A stretch of 64,000 bases of DNA from Actinoplanes couchii (GTDB lineage: Bacteria > Actinomycetota > Actinomycetes > Mycobacteriales > Micromonosporaceae). This document shows positions 53,665 to 61,456 of the stretch, in pieces. The stretch is taken from positions 62,001-126,000 of the forward strand of contig NZ_BOMG01000051.1 of assembly GCF_016862075.1 (NCBI RefSeq), given 5' to 3'. Each line of letters starts with the position of its first letter. Position 1 is the stretch's first letter. The notes under the pieces are model-generated. The model searched no databases and had not been told where the DNA came from. It saw nothing but the letters and a program-made list of their open reading frames with translations. A program made the position numbers and the translations under genes.

Positions 53665-54779
53665 CGTTCCGGCGGCCCCGCAAACTCGTCCTCCTGGTCG
53701 CTACGGCCGTCGCGCTCGTGCTGCTGTGCTGCGGGGGCGGCCTCACGGTTCTCCTGCTCAACGGGCTCAACAGCAACGACGACAATCGGCTTCTCAACGC
53801 ATCGTTCGGCTGCGGCCAAGGTGGGGTCGTGGACCCCGACTCCAGCCTGCCCCGGATCCGGCCCTACAGCACGGAGGAGATCCGCAATGCGGCGATCATC
53901 ATCAACGTCGGCGCGGATCTGAAGCTGCCACCGCGGGCCTGGGTGATCGCCGTGGCAACCGCGATGCAGGAGTCCTCGCTCAGCAACCTCGGCCACCTGG
54001 GCACCCGGAACGACCACGACTCGCTCGGGCTGTTCCAGCAGCGGCCCAGCACCGGCTGGGGAACTCCGAAGCAGGTCCAGGATCCGGTCTACGCGAGTAC
54101 GAAGTTCTACAACAAGCTCAAGACGATCGACGGCTGGGAGTCGATGTCGCTGACCCGGGCCGCGCAGAAGGTCCAGATCAGCGCCTATCCCGACGCATAC
54201 GCGAAGCACGAGCCACTGGCTACCGAGATCGTGAACTCGCTTGCCGACGGGGCGGCGCAGGCCGTCGGCAACTCGGCGAACCTGGAGTGCGCGGCGGCCG
54301 GGCAGATCGCGGCCTCCGGCTGGACGATCCCGGTGAAGGCGCCGGTGGGTTCCGGGTTCCGGAGCCCGGAACGGCCCACCCACCAGGGTGTCGACCTGAT
54401 CGTGGAGAAGTACCGGCCGATCATCGCGGTGGCCAGCGGGGTCGTGTCGCTGGTCAAGTGCGATGAGGACTTCCGCGGACGGAAGACCTGCAATGTGGAC
54501 GGTTATCCGGGCAAGGGCGGCTGCGGGTGGATGGTCGAGATCATTCACGCGGGCGATGTGATGACGCGTTACTGTCACATGGTGCAACGGCCCTTCGTTC
54601 GAGAGAACCAGCAGGTCAACGCGGGCGACGTGCTCGGCCGCATCGGCAGTAGCGGCAACTCCTCCGGTCCGCACCTGCACTTCGAGGTGCACCTGAACAA
54701 CGACCGGTCCAGCTCCGGCGCGGTCAACCCGGTGCGGTTCATGCAGCAGCAGGGCGCGCCATTGGGCAACGAGGGATGA
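53661..54779 (+). CDS. Bifunctional peptidoglycan hydrolase (lysozyme-like plus M23 peptidase)
   Basis: A 372-residue, membrane-anchored cell-wall enzyme. After one helix (about 8-30), a lysozyme/transglycosylase-like domain follows with Glu104 in AVATAMQESSLSNL and the later DSLGLFQQRPSTGWG. Then comes an M23 (LytM) endopeptidase domain with the zinc ligands His241 and Asp245 (THQGVDL) and His338-x-His340 (GPHLHFEVH). Such two-domain enzymes (VirB1/CwlT/Tgl type) open the wall for type IV-like channels. GTG 53661 overlaps the previous stop (GTGA). Catalytic residues all look intact. Confidence 0.85.
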   Translation: MTFRRPRKLVLLVATAVALVLLCCGGGLTVLLLNGLNSNDDNRLLNASFGCGQGGVVDPDSSLPRIRPYSTEEIRNAAIIINVGADLKLPPRAWVIAVATAMQESSLSNLGHLGTRNDHDSLGLFQQRPSTGWGTPKQVQDPVYASTKFYNKLKTIDGWESMSLTRAAQKVQISAYPDAYAKHEPLATEIVNSLADGAAQAVGNSANLECAAAGQIAASGWTIPVKAPVGSGFRSPERPTHQGVDLIVEKYRPIIAVASGVVSLVKCDEDFRGRKTCNVDGYPGKGGCGWMVEIIHAGDVMTRYCHMVQRPFVRENQQVNAGDVLGRIGSSGNSSGPHLHFEVHLNNDRSSSGAVNPVRFMQQQGAPLGNEG

Positions 54780-55366
54780 TGCCGGATCCGTTCAGCAGTG
54801 GCCGGGAGAGCGCACTGGACTCACCCCGACCGATCGTGCCCACACCCGCCATGATGGCCGGCGACCTGCGAGGTCGCCGAGTGCTGGTCGGCCTGCCGGG
54901 TTATGGCTGGCGCGGTGATCTCCGGGCCGACGAGAAGGTGGTCCAGGGCAGCCGGACCTACATCCCGGTGATGCCGGAGGGCGAGTGGTACCGGGCCGAG
55001 GCGGAACGGACCGAGGTCTTCGCCGCTCTGGTCCCGGTCGAACGGGTCTGGGTCGAGGAACTCGGGTTCGCCGGCACCAGCACGCCCGGCGCCAAGGTCA
55101 ACCAGCTGGTCTCGCTCGACGAGCCGCCCCGACGGCCACCGGTGTCGGCGATCGACGCCGATTCACTGACCGGGCGACGGGTCACACAGGTCCTGGACGA
55201 CGGTGAGGAACGCCGGGATCTGCGGGCCGTCACCGAGTCGCATGTCAGCGACGACGGCACGGTCACCGTGCGGGTGGCCCAGGAACTCGACTGGTACCGA
55301 TGGGGCTGGTCCGGCAAGCTCCCCCGCACCCTCGAGGTCCCGGCGCACCTCATCTGGGTCGAGTAA
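54776..55366 (+). CDS. Soluble two-repeat protein of unknown function
   Basis: A 196-residue protein with no membrane segment. Two internal repeats of about 75 residues are visible. The first runs from GRRVLVGLPGYGWRGDLRA to VPVERVWVE; the second from GRRVTQVLDDGEERRDLRA to VPAHLIWVE. Each has an Asp-Leu-Arg, a Trp-Tyr and a closing Trp-Val-Glu, so this is a tandem domain duplication of a small beta-rich fold. It is the last gene of the plus-strand secretion operon (ATGA overlap with the hydrolase). It could be an adaptor or chaperone; no family recognised. Confidence 0.6.
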   Translation: MMPDPFSSGRESALDSPRPIVPTPAMMAGDLRGRRVLVGLPGYGWRGDLRADEKVVQGSRTYIPVMPEGEWYRAEAERTEVFAALVPVERVWVEELGFAGTSTPGAKVNQLVSLDEPPRRPPVSAIDADSLTGRRVTQVLDDGEERRDLRAVTESHVSDDGTVTVRVAQELDWYRWGWSGKLPRTLEVPAHLIWVE

Positions 55367-55368
55367 CG

Positions 55369-55899
55369 CTAGCCCTTCGTCGCGCTGCAGACCCGCCAGC
55401 CGTCCTGATCGACGACACGGAACGTCCAACTATCCGTCAGGTGCTCACTGTCGTCGATTGAACGAGTCAGTTCCACTTGAACCGTTCCCTGGTCGCCCGC
55501 GGTCGCGACCACGAGTTTGCCCGAGGTCACGTTGATGGTGACCGAATACTTGGCCTCGCGCGCGATCAGATCAGCACGGAACGCGGCGATCTCGGCGAAG
55601 TCCGCACCGCTTTTGCAGGCGTACAGCGCCACCTGGTTCTCGTCCCGATCGACCAGATAGGCGCGGATGAAGCTATCGACCACAGCATCCGGCGCGGTTC
55701 GCTTGATCTCGGTGGCCTTGTCGTAGAGGGTCACGAAAAGGCCGATACCACCCAGGCACAACAGGGCCAGGATGCCGCTGCCCAGGGCGAGAGCCAACCG
55801 AACCCGGCGGTTCTGGAGGGCTCCGGTCCGTCGACGAGGCGAGGGCGCGATCGTCACGGGCTCACTCTCGGGTTCGTCGACTGGCTCACTGGGTCGCAT
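55369..55899 (-). CDS. Bitopic protein with NTF2-like outside domain
   Basis: A 176-residue protein: acidic/basic N-terminus, one membrane helix (about 34-55, LALALGSGILALLCLGGIGLF) and an outside domain starting APDAVVDSFIRAYLVDRDENQ and ending SWTFRVVDQDGWRVCSATKG. This resembles an NTF2-like fold, as in the 53122 protein. It is the last gene of the minus-strand toxin operon, 24 bp after the candidate immunity gene, and ends 2 bp from the convergent secretion operon. It may dock the toxin cassette to the channel; inference only. Confidence 0.55.
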   Translation of the reverse strand: MRPSEPVDEPESEPVTIAPSPRRRTGALQNRRVRLALALGSGILALLCLGGIGLFVTLYDKATEIKRTAPDAVVDSFIRAYLVDRDENQVALYACKSGADFAEIAAFRADLIAREAKYSVTINVTSGKLVVATAGDQGTVQVELTRSIDDSEHLTDSWTFRVVDQDGWRVCSATKG

Positions 55900-55923
55900 G
55901 TGTACGACAGTAATCGTTCGGCC

Positions 55924-56205
55924 TCACCCGCCCAGTTCGACGAACTCGGTGTCGAATCCCCAGAACCGGAGGACGTCGACCACCGCCTCCCGGATCACGG
56001 TTAGATCGTCCGCCGCCACCGGCTCCCCGTCGTCCCAGAGCGGTGTCCGGTGCAGGTAGACGCCGATACTGCCGAGTCCTTGGTCGACGGGCACCGGCAT
56101 GGTGCGCCCGCGATAGTCGGCCCGCAGATTCTCCCGGTCGACGCTGCTCACCACTACTCCGGTGCTGGTACGTGCCGATTGACTGCCCAACGCCTGAACA
56201 CCCAT
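55924..56205 (-). CDS. Candidate immunity protein for the CpnT-like toxin
   Basis: A 93-residue acidic protein (pattern GSIGVYLHRTPLWDDGEPVA and REAVVDVLRFWGFDTEFVEL) lying 18 bp after the toxin gene on the same strand. A small acidic protein right after a polymorphic toxin is the classic immunity position. No family is recognised. ATG 56205 is preferred because GGAGG lies 5 nt before it; ATG 56217 would add four residues. Confidence 0.5.
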   Translation of the reverse strand: MGVQALGSQSARTSTGVVVSSVDRENLRADYRGRTMPVPVDQGLGSIGVYLHRTPLWDDGEPVAADDLTVIREAVVDVLRFWGFDTEFVELGG

Positions 56206-56223
56206 CCCGGCCTCCATCCGTTG

Positions 56224-57219
56224 TCACGCCGCGGGATCGATGACACTTATCTTCGTCACTGCCGTGTTCCGGTCCAAGGCCGGTTTTTCGACGGTGTTCC
56301 AGATCCCGTCGGCGCGCGGGTTGTGCGACCACGCTGTCACCTCGCCCCCGGCATTCTGGGCGTACCGCTCGGAAAGCCTCGCCCATACGTCCACGGCGTG
56401 GTCCCGGCGGACCGGTGATCCGTTCTCGAACAGGAGCATGTCGTCGAACCGCGAACCACCGGGCGTCTGTTCCAGGGTCACCCGGGTGACACCGTCGGCG
56501 TGCTTCTCCGCGTAGACACGCATCGGTGTTCCGTCGTCCGCCTTGCCGGAGTAGAAGTTGGCGCCGTTGTAAGGGCTTCGGACGTCGGCTTTTTCGACCT
56601 CTCGCATCAAGCGGTGGAATTCGGAGTTCTGGCCGAAGTGGCGGGCCAGCTGGCCGGCGTGCTGGGCGGCGGCTCGGGTGCCGGCGGTGCGTAGCAGGTC
56701 GGCGGCCTGTTTGAAGAGCTGGGCGATCTCGCCCTCAACGGACTGCAGGGCCCGGTGCAGGATCTGGCGGCAGGCGACCCGGGCGATGCCTACGAAGATC
56801 GGGATCTCGGCGAGGGTGGCGCCGCCGCTGGGGGCGGCGGTGGCGAGTGCCTGGCCTACCTGGAAGGTGAGCAGGGTCAGCTGGGTGATGTAGGCGGTTT
56901 TGAGGGCGACGGTGACCCCGGCCATGGCGATCAGGCCGGCGCCGATCAGTTCGACGGCGGTGGCCGCGTCGTCGAGGTGCCGGCCGGGGCCGTCGGCGCC
57001 GTTCCACCAGCGTTCGAAGGCGTCGACACCGGCGCCTTCGTTCGCCAGCCAGACCTGCCGGGCGGCGGCATCCGCCTCGGCGGCGTGCCGGCGCAGGCGG
57101 GTGCCGTGTTCGATCCAGGCCTGACCGTCGGCGAGGAGCCGGTCCTCGTCGGCCTGCGGCCAGTCGAAGCCGATCCATGCGAGGGGTTCGGTGAGGGCGG
57201 CGGGCAGCTCGATGGTCAT
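56224..57219 (-). CDS. CpnT-like WXG100_2-domain polymorphic toxin
   Basis: A 331-residue protein. Residues 1 to about 190 match the N-terminal domain of CpnT-like exported proteins: LPAALTEPLAWIGFDWPQADEDRL, then a helical region with GAGVDAFERWWNGADGPGR and a hydrophobic stretch (VELIGAGLIAMAGVTVAL). Residues about 215-331 form a separate domain: SPYNGANFYSGK, VTLEQTPGGSRFDDM, HAVDVWARLSERYAQNAGGE, WSHNPRADGIWNTVEKPAL. This second part is not the TNT NAD-glycohydrolase and I do not recognise it. The arrangement is that of a type VII-secreted toxin. ATG 57219 follows three 26-bp repeats. Confidence 0.7.
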   Translation of the reverse strand: MTIELPAALTEPLAWIGFDWPQADEDRLLADGQAWIEHGTRLRRHAAEADAAARQVWLANEGAGVDAFERWWNGADGPGRHLDDAATAVELIGAGLIAMAGVTVALKTAYITQLTLLTFQVGQALATAAPSGGATLAEIPIFVGIARVACRQILHRALQSVEGEIAQLFKQAADLLRTAGTRAAAQHAGQLARHFGQNSEFHRLMREVEKADVRSPYNGANFYSGKADDGTPMRVYAEKHADGVTRVTLEQTPGGSRFDDMLLFENGSPVRRDHAVDVWARLSERYAQNAGGEVTAWSHNPRADGIWNTVEKPALDRNTAVTKISVIDPAA

Positions 57220-57320
57220 GCCGGCCCCCAAATAGCGGTAGTCATGCCGGCCCCCAAATGGCGGTGGTCATGCCGGCCCCCAAATGGCGGTGGTCATGCC
57301 GGCCCCCGGATGGCGGTGGC
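57217..57320. repeat. 26-bp tandem repeat between the WXG100 and toxin genes
   Basis: CAT (start codons on the minus strand) recurs at 57217, 57243, 57269 and 57295 with an exact 26-bp period. The unit GGGGGCCGGC-ATGA-CCACCGCC comes from the end of the WXG100 gene. Each unit forms a 9-codon open frame (MTTAIWGPA) that starts and ends in ATGA overlaps, leading from the WXG100 stop to the toxin start. Confidence 0.9.
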
Positions 57321-57608
57321 CGCGGCGTCGTCGGTGGCCGCGACGGCCCGGGCGGTCTCGGTGAGCGTGACCGCGGCCTCACCCACCTCTTGGACGTACG
57401 ATCCGAGAGCCTGCAGCGCGTGCCCGAGAACCTGCTGGTAGGCGACCGCGAACAGACTGCCGCTCTCGTCCTCGCCCCACGGGTTCCCGGGGCCGTGCAC
57501 GGTTGCTTCCAGGACGGCGACGTCGTCGGCCATCCGCTGGGCGATCCCGGCGAGGGTGCGGCCGGACTCGGCGACCGCGTCCGGGTCGACTTTCAGCTGT
57601 TCGCTCAT
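57294..57608 (-). CDS. WXG100-family secreted/partner protein
   Basis: A 104-residue helical-hairpin protein. The turn is GNPWGEDESGSLFAVAYQQ, where the WXG100 family has its Trp-x-Gly; two long helices flank it. Such proteins are exported by, or chaperone substrates of, type VII (ESX) systems. ATG 57608 (MSEQLKVDP) is chosen because GGAGG lies 5 nt upstream. An in-frame ATG at 57629, overlapping the previous stop, exists because of a 21-bp duplication. It is followed by the CpnT-like toxin through the 26-bp repeats. Confidence 0.78.
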   Translation of the reverse strand: MSEQLKVDPDAVAESGRTLAGIAQRMADDVAVLEATVHGPGNPWGEDESGSLFAVAYQQVLGHALQALGSYVQEVGEAAVTLTETARAVAATDDAAATAIRGPA

Positions 57609-57645
57609 CGCCGCCTCCGGGAAATTCATCGCCGCCTCCGGGATA
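57606..57645. repeat. 21-bp tandem duplication at the YbaB-WXG100 gene junction
   Basis: CATCGCCGCCTCCGGGA occurs at 57606-57622 and again at 57627-57643. On the minus strand each copy carries the ribosome site GGAGG and an ATGA, so the junction of stop and start is duplicated. It adds seven in-frame codons before the preferred WXG100 start. Confidence 0.8.
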
Positions 57646-57955
57646 TGACGTGCAGCGCCTCGGAGATCTCCGCGAACCGCCGTTCGGCCGCGCCGGTGGC
57701 CTCGGAGGCCGCGCCGGTGGCGTCCGAGACGGCCGTTTCGAAGGACACCGGAGGTTCGAAAGCGGCCTGCGCGGCGGTGATCGCGTCGAAGAGGGCGGTA
57801 CGGAGCTGGTCGACGGGGAGTGCGGTGACCTCCGGGTCGAGGACGACGTCCCAGAGCCGTCCCGCGCCGTCGAGTTCGATCCGGACCAGCCCGTCGGCGC
57901 CCTCACCTGTGGAGGCGATGTAATCGACGTTGTCCGTCTCACGGGTGACGCCCAT
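57626..57955 (-). CDS. YbaB/EbfC-like protein of the toxin operon
   Basis: A 109-residue protein. The first half is beta-rich (DYIASTGEGADGLVRIELDG, RLWDVVLDPEVTAL), the second half helical (LRTALFDAITAAQAAF, EATGAAERRFAEISEALHVI). This is the outline of YbaB/EbfC-like proteins that often accompany WXG100 genes in actinobacteria. It may bind DNA or act as an adaptor. It is the first gene of the minus-strand toxin operon, divergent from the FtsK-like ATPase. An Ala/Thr-rich SDATGAASEATGAA stretch may be a small repeat insertion. Confidence 0.65.
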   Translation of the reverse strand: MGVTRETDNVDYIASTGEGADGLVRIELDGAGRLWDVVLDPEVTALPVDQLRTALFDAITAAQAAFEPPVSFETAVSDATGAASEATGAAERRFAEISEALHVISRRRR

Positions 57956-58154
57956 CTCGGTCTCCCCTCGCGCGGTTCCTTGTCTGCGCATACCGCTGAT
58001 ACACGCTCCGAGTTCAAACCGGCACGGTGCGTTTTCCTCGAGGTCGAGATTGGACGGATGCGGCCGGGTCCGGCACGAAAGTCGCACCGGGGACGCAACG
58101 CGGCTACCGGACGGGTCTGGGATAGGTTTTATTCGCGGACAGGAGGTGACGGCA
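57956..58154. promoter_or_regulatory. Divergent promoter region of the type VII-like half
   Basis: These 199 bp separate the starts of the minus-strand toxin operon and the plus-strand ATPase operon. Both promoters must be here. Weak candidates are TATCAG on the minus strand near 57998 and TAGGTT on the plus strand near 58123; neither has a clear -35. A strong AGGAGG (58141-58146) serves the ATPase gene. Confidence 0.4.
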
Positions 58155-60752
58155 GTGGCGGATTCGACTCTGCGGGTCCGGCAGGCCGCTGCTCTGCACC
58201 GGCAGGCGGTGGCGACGGCGGATGCTGCCGCTGTCGCGCTGGAGGCGTTCGCCCCAGCCGCTGCCGACCCACGCGAGCAGCATCGCCTCGCCGACCGGTT
58301 ACGGATGGCGGCGGCCCAGCTGGTTCCGGGCTGGCTGGGTGCGACCTTGGACGCGTTGTCCCCGGTCGGGCCGCTGGGCGGGCCGGCGGTGCCGCAGTTC
58401 GTCCGGGTGGGGCTGGCCCAGCCGTTGGACGACGTGCGGTTCCCGGCGGTGGTCCCGCTGCTGGGCACCGGCCATCTGACGATCGACGCGGCGGCCACCG
58501 ATCCCCGGGTGTTCGGGTTGCTGCGGTCGCTGCTGCTGCGCCTGCTGGCGGCCTCGCCGCCGGGGTCGTTGCTGGTGCGCGCGGTGGACGGGCTGGGTGG
58601 GGGCGCGGTGTTCGCCCCGTTCGAGGAGCTGGCCGACGCCGGTCTGATGGCGCCGCCGGCGACCGATCGGCAGGGTCTGCGGGACGTGCTGACCGAGGCG
58701 GAGAAATGGCTGCGCCCGGCCCGGACGGGCGCCCCGGCGAACCGGCGGGCCCGGCGGGACCGCAGTCTGCTGGTGGTGATCGCCAGCCTGCCGGAGATGA
58801 CCGAGGGTGAGGAGCTGCGGCGGATCGCCGCGCTGGCCCAGCAGGGCCCGGATTCCGGTCTGCACCTGATCGTCGCGGGCTGGCCGCCGCCTCCGCTGGC
58901 ATCCGAGGCCACCCAGGCGCCGCTGCCGCGCACCACCGCGTTGTCGGTGCGTAATCCCTATGCGATCGTCGGCGACCCGCCGGGCGGCACGTTCGGTTCG
59001 GGTCCGGAGACGTCGTGGTTGAACGCGCCGGTGTTCCTGGACGAGGATCCGCCGGCCCGGCTGATCGACGCGGTCTGCCGGGAGCTGGCGGCCGATTCGG
59101 CCGAGGCGTCCCGGGTGACGCTGTCCGATCTGCTGCCCGAGCCGGCCGAGGAGCTGTGGTCGCAGGACGCGGCGGCCGGTGTGGAGACGGTGGTCGGGCA
59201 TCACGGTGACGTGCCGCTGGTGCTGCGGTTCAACGACCTGACACCACACTGGATGGTCGGCGGCCGGTCCGGTGGCGGCAAGACCGCGTTCCTGATCAAC
59301 GTGCTGTACGGGCTCGGTGCCCGGTACAGCCCCGATCAACTGGCCCTCTACCTGCTGGACTTCAAGGAGGGCGTGTCGTTCGCCGAGTTCGTCCCGACCC
59401 AGCGGGACCGGACGTGGCTGCCGCACGCGCGGGCCGTCGGTGTCGAGTCGGACCGGGAGTACGGCCTGGCCGTCCTGCGCGAGCTGGACGCCGAGATGGG
59501 CCGCCGTTCACTGGCGTACAAGCGGGCCGGTGTGTCCAGGTTCGCCGATCTGCGGGCGGTCGCGGCGGAGGAGGGCCGGGGCCGTCCGTTGCCCCGGGTG
59601 CTGTGCGTGATCGACGAGTTCCAGGTGCTGCTGGCGGGTAACGACCCGATGGCCGCCGAGGCGGTGGCGCTGCTGGAGTCGCTGGCACGCAAGGGCCGGT
59701 CTTATGGAATCCATCTGGTCCTGGCGAGTCAGACGGTGCTCGGCGTGGAGGCGCTCTACGCGAAACGCGATTCGATCTTCGGCCAGTTCCCGGTGCGGAT
59801 CGCGCTGCCGGGCGGTGGTGACGTGCTGGAGCCGACGAACGATTCGGCGGCCGGCCTGCCGATGGGCAGCGCGGTGGCCAACACGGCCGGCGGGCTGGGC
59901 GGCCCGCGGGGGGCGACCCGGGCGCACGAGCGGGTGGTGCGTTTCCCCGACCCGCACGCCGATCAGCGGCTGCTGGGCGACCTGCGGCACCGGCTGTGGG
60001 GCGCGCGGGATCCGGAGGCACAACCCCCGAAGATCTTCGCCGGGTACGCGGAGCAGCACCTGGCCGACGACCCGACGTACCGGGCGGCACTGGCCGGGCG
60101 GGTGTCCCGGCCGGCGGCGATGCTGGGCCGGGTGATCGACGTGGCGCTGTCCACCGCGGCGTTCCCGCTGGACTCGTCGCCGGGCCGGCACCTGGCGATC
60201 CTGGGGTCGCAGACGGCCGGCGCGGGCGCGCTGGTGGCCGCGGCCCGGAGCCTGGCGGCGTGTCATCCGCCCCGGACGGCCCGGTTCGTCATCGTGTCGC
60301 TGGTGGCCGAGGGTGACGCTCCGGCGGCCGCGCTGGCCGCCGAGATCGGGCAGCGGCAGGACGTGGAGGTCGTCGGGGCCCCTGGGCTGGCCGCTGAGCT
60401 CGATCCGGAGCGTCCCGGCTACCGGGTGGTGTTCGGGATGGACGCGGCGCCTCCGGGCAGTCTGAGCGGGCTGCGGCAGCTGTTGCGGGAGGGCCCGAGC
60501 CGCGGTTCGCACCTGCTGTCCTGGTGGCGGGGGATGCGGCGGTTCAGTGAGGAGACCGGCGGCAGCATGGGCCGGGAGGACGTGGCCGGGCTGCTGTTCC
60601 TGAACGTGCCGCAGTCCGACGTGTCGCTGATGCTGGGCCGGCCGGTGGACTGGCAGCCCCGGGCCAACCGGGCGCTGCTGCACGACCGCCACGCCGACCG
60701 TACGGTGACGGTGGTGCCCTTCGTGGATCCGGTGGAGGGTGACGAGCCGTGA
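58155..60752 (+). CDS. FtsK/SpoIIIE (EccC/EssC-like) three-module ATPase
   Basis: An 865-residue soluble ATPase without membrane helices. The N-terminal about 330 residues include a degenerate ATPase-like module (LLRSLLLRLLAASPPGSLLV, LLVVIASLPEMTEGEEL). The central module is active: Walker A GGRSGGGKT (369-377) and Walker B VLCVIDEFQVLL (near 483), with LVLASQTVLGVEAL. A C-terminal module near 680 has a dead Walker A (LGSQTAGAGAL, no Lys). This active/inactive pattern recalls EccC/EssC, the motor of type VII secretion. GTG 58155 lies 8 nt after AGGAGG. It could also serve as coupling ATPase for the type IV-like core. Confidence 0.8.
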   Translation: MADSTLRVRQAAALHRQAVATADAAAVALEAFAPAAADPREQHRLADRLRMAAAQLVPGWLGATLDALSPVGPLGGPAVPQFVRVGLAQPLDDVRFPAVVPLLGTGHLTIDAAATDPRVFGLLRSLLLRLLAASPPGSLLVRAVDGLGGGAVFAPFEELADAGLMAPPATDRQGLRDVLTEAEKWLRPARTGAPANRRARRDRSLLVVIASLPEMTEGEELRRIAALAQQGPDSGLHLIVAGWPPPPLASEATQAPLPRTTALSVRNPYAIVGDPPGGTFGSGPETSWLNAPVFLDEDPPARLIDAVCRELAADSAEASRVTLSDLLPEPAEELWSQDAAAGVETVVGHHGDVPLVLRFNDLTPHWMVGGRSGGGKTAFLINVLYGLGARYSPDQLALYLLDFKEGVSFAEFVPTQRDRTWLPHARAVGVESDREYGLAVLRELDAEMGRRSLAYKRAGVSRFADLRAVAAEEGRGRPLPRVLCVIDEFQVLLAGNDPMAAEAVALLESLARKGRSYGIHLVLASQTVLGVEALYAKRDSIFGQFPVRIALPGGGDVLEPTNDSAAGLPMGSAVANTAGGLGGPRGATRAHERVVRFPDPHADQRLLGDLRHRLWGARDPEAQPPKIFAGYAEQHLADDPTYRAALAGRVSRPAAMLGRVIDVALSTAAFPLDSSPGRHLAILGSQTAGAGALVAAARSLAACHPPRTARFVIVSLVAEGDAPAAALAAEIGQRQDVEVVGAPGLAAELDPERPGYRVVFGMDAAPPGSLSGLRQLLREGPSRGSHLLSWWRGMRRFSEETGGSMGREDVAGLLFLNVPQSDVSLMLGRPVDWQPRANRALLHDRHADRTVTVVPFVDPVEGDEP

Positions 60753-61432
60753 CCGAGCAGGCGGAACAGCACGGGACGATCCCGGTGCAGCCGGGTCCAC
60801 CGGTGCCGGGCCCATGGGAGGACTACCTCGCCGCGGCCCGGGAGCTGGACGCGATCCGCCGGGCCGCGAGCGCGGTGGCGGGTGAGCACGCGGCGACGGT
60901 CGAGGCCGCCCGTCAGGAGCTGGGCTCGGTCCGGGCCCGGTTGTCACCGCAGCGGGCGAGGCTGGGCCGCGATTTCCGCGTACCGGAAAATGATCTGTCA
61001 CCGCAACCGGCGGACCAGGCCGCGGCGATGGAACGGGTGGCCGGTGGGCCGCCGGCCGTGCTGGCCGCGCTGCGGGAGGCCCGGGCCACCGCGGATGCCG
61101 CGGATGCCGCCTTCGTCGGGCCGGGCCCGGTCGGCGACAACCGTCCGTGGATGCGCAATCTGGTGGTGTACGGGCCGTTCGCCGCCGTGGTGCTGCTGGT
61201 GCAGGTGCTGTTGTTCCTGGTGGCGCCGCCGGGTTCGCCGTCGACCTACATGCTGCTGTGCGGGCTGAGCATGCCGCTGCTGGCGTTCGGGCTGGGCTGG
61301 GCGACCATCGGTTTCGTCTACGGTGGCGACGGTGTCGAGGTGGACCGGACTCCGGTGCTCGGCATCGTCTCGTGTCTCTCCCCGGTGCTGCTGACCTGCG
61401 CGGGGACCGGTCTACAGGCACTTTTCAGCTAG
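60749..61432 (+). CDS. Coiled-coil membrane protein of the ATPase operon
   Basis: A 227-residue protein: residues about 25-115 are helical with a coiled-coil-like Ala/Glu/Arg pattern (DYLAAARELDAIRRAASAVA, TVEAARQELGSVRARL). Three membrane helices follow (about 137-157 NLVVYGPFAAVVLLVQVLLF, then YMLLCGLSMPLLAFGLGWAT and VLGIVSCLSPVLLTCAGTG). GTG 60749 overlaps the ATPase stop (GTGA). It could anchor the soluble ATPase to the membrane, as EccC needs. No family recognised. Confidence 0.6.
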   Translation: MTEQAEQHGTIPVQPGPPVPGPWEDYLAAARELDAIRRAASAVAGEHAATVEAARQELGSVRARLSPQRARLGRDFRVPENDLSPQPADQAAAMERVAGGPPAVLAALREARATADAADAAFVGPGPVGDNRPWMRNLVVYGPFAAVVLLVQVLLFLVAPPGSPSTYMLLCGLSMPLLAFGLGWATIGFVYGGDGVEVDRTPVLGIVSCLSPVLLTCAGTGLQALFS

Positions 61433-61456
61433 CAGTCCGAGGCCAGGAGTCCGAGA

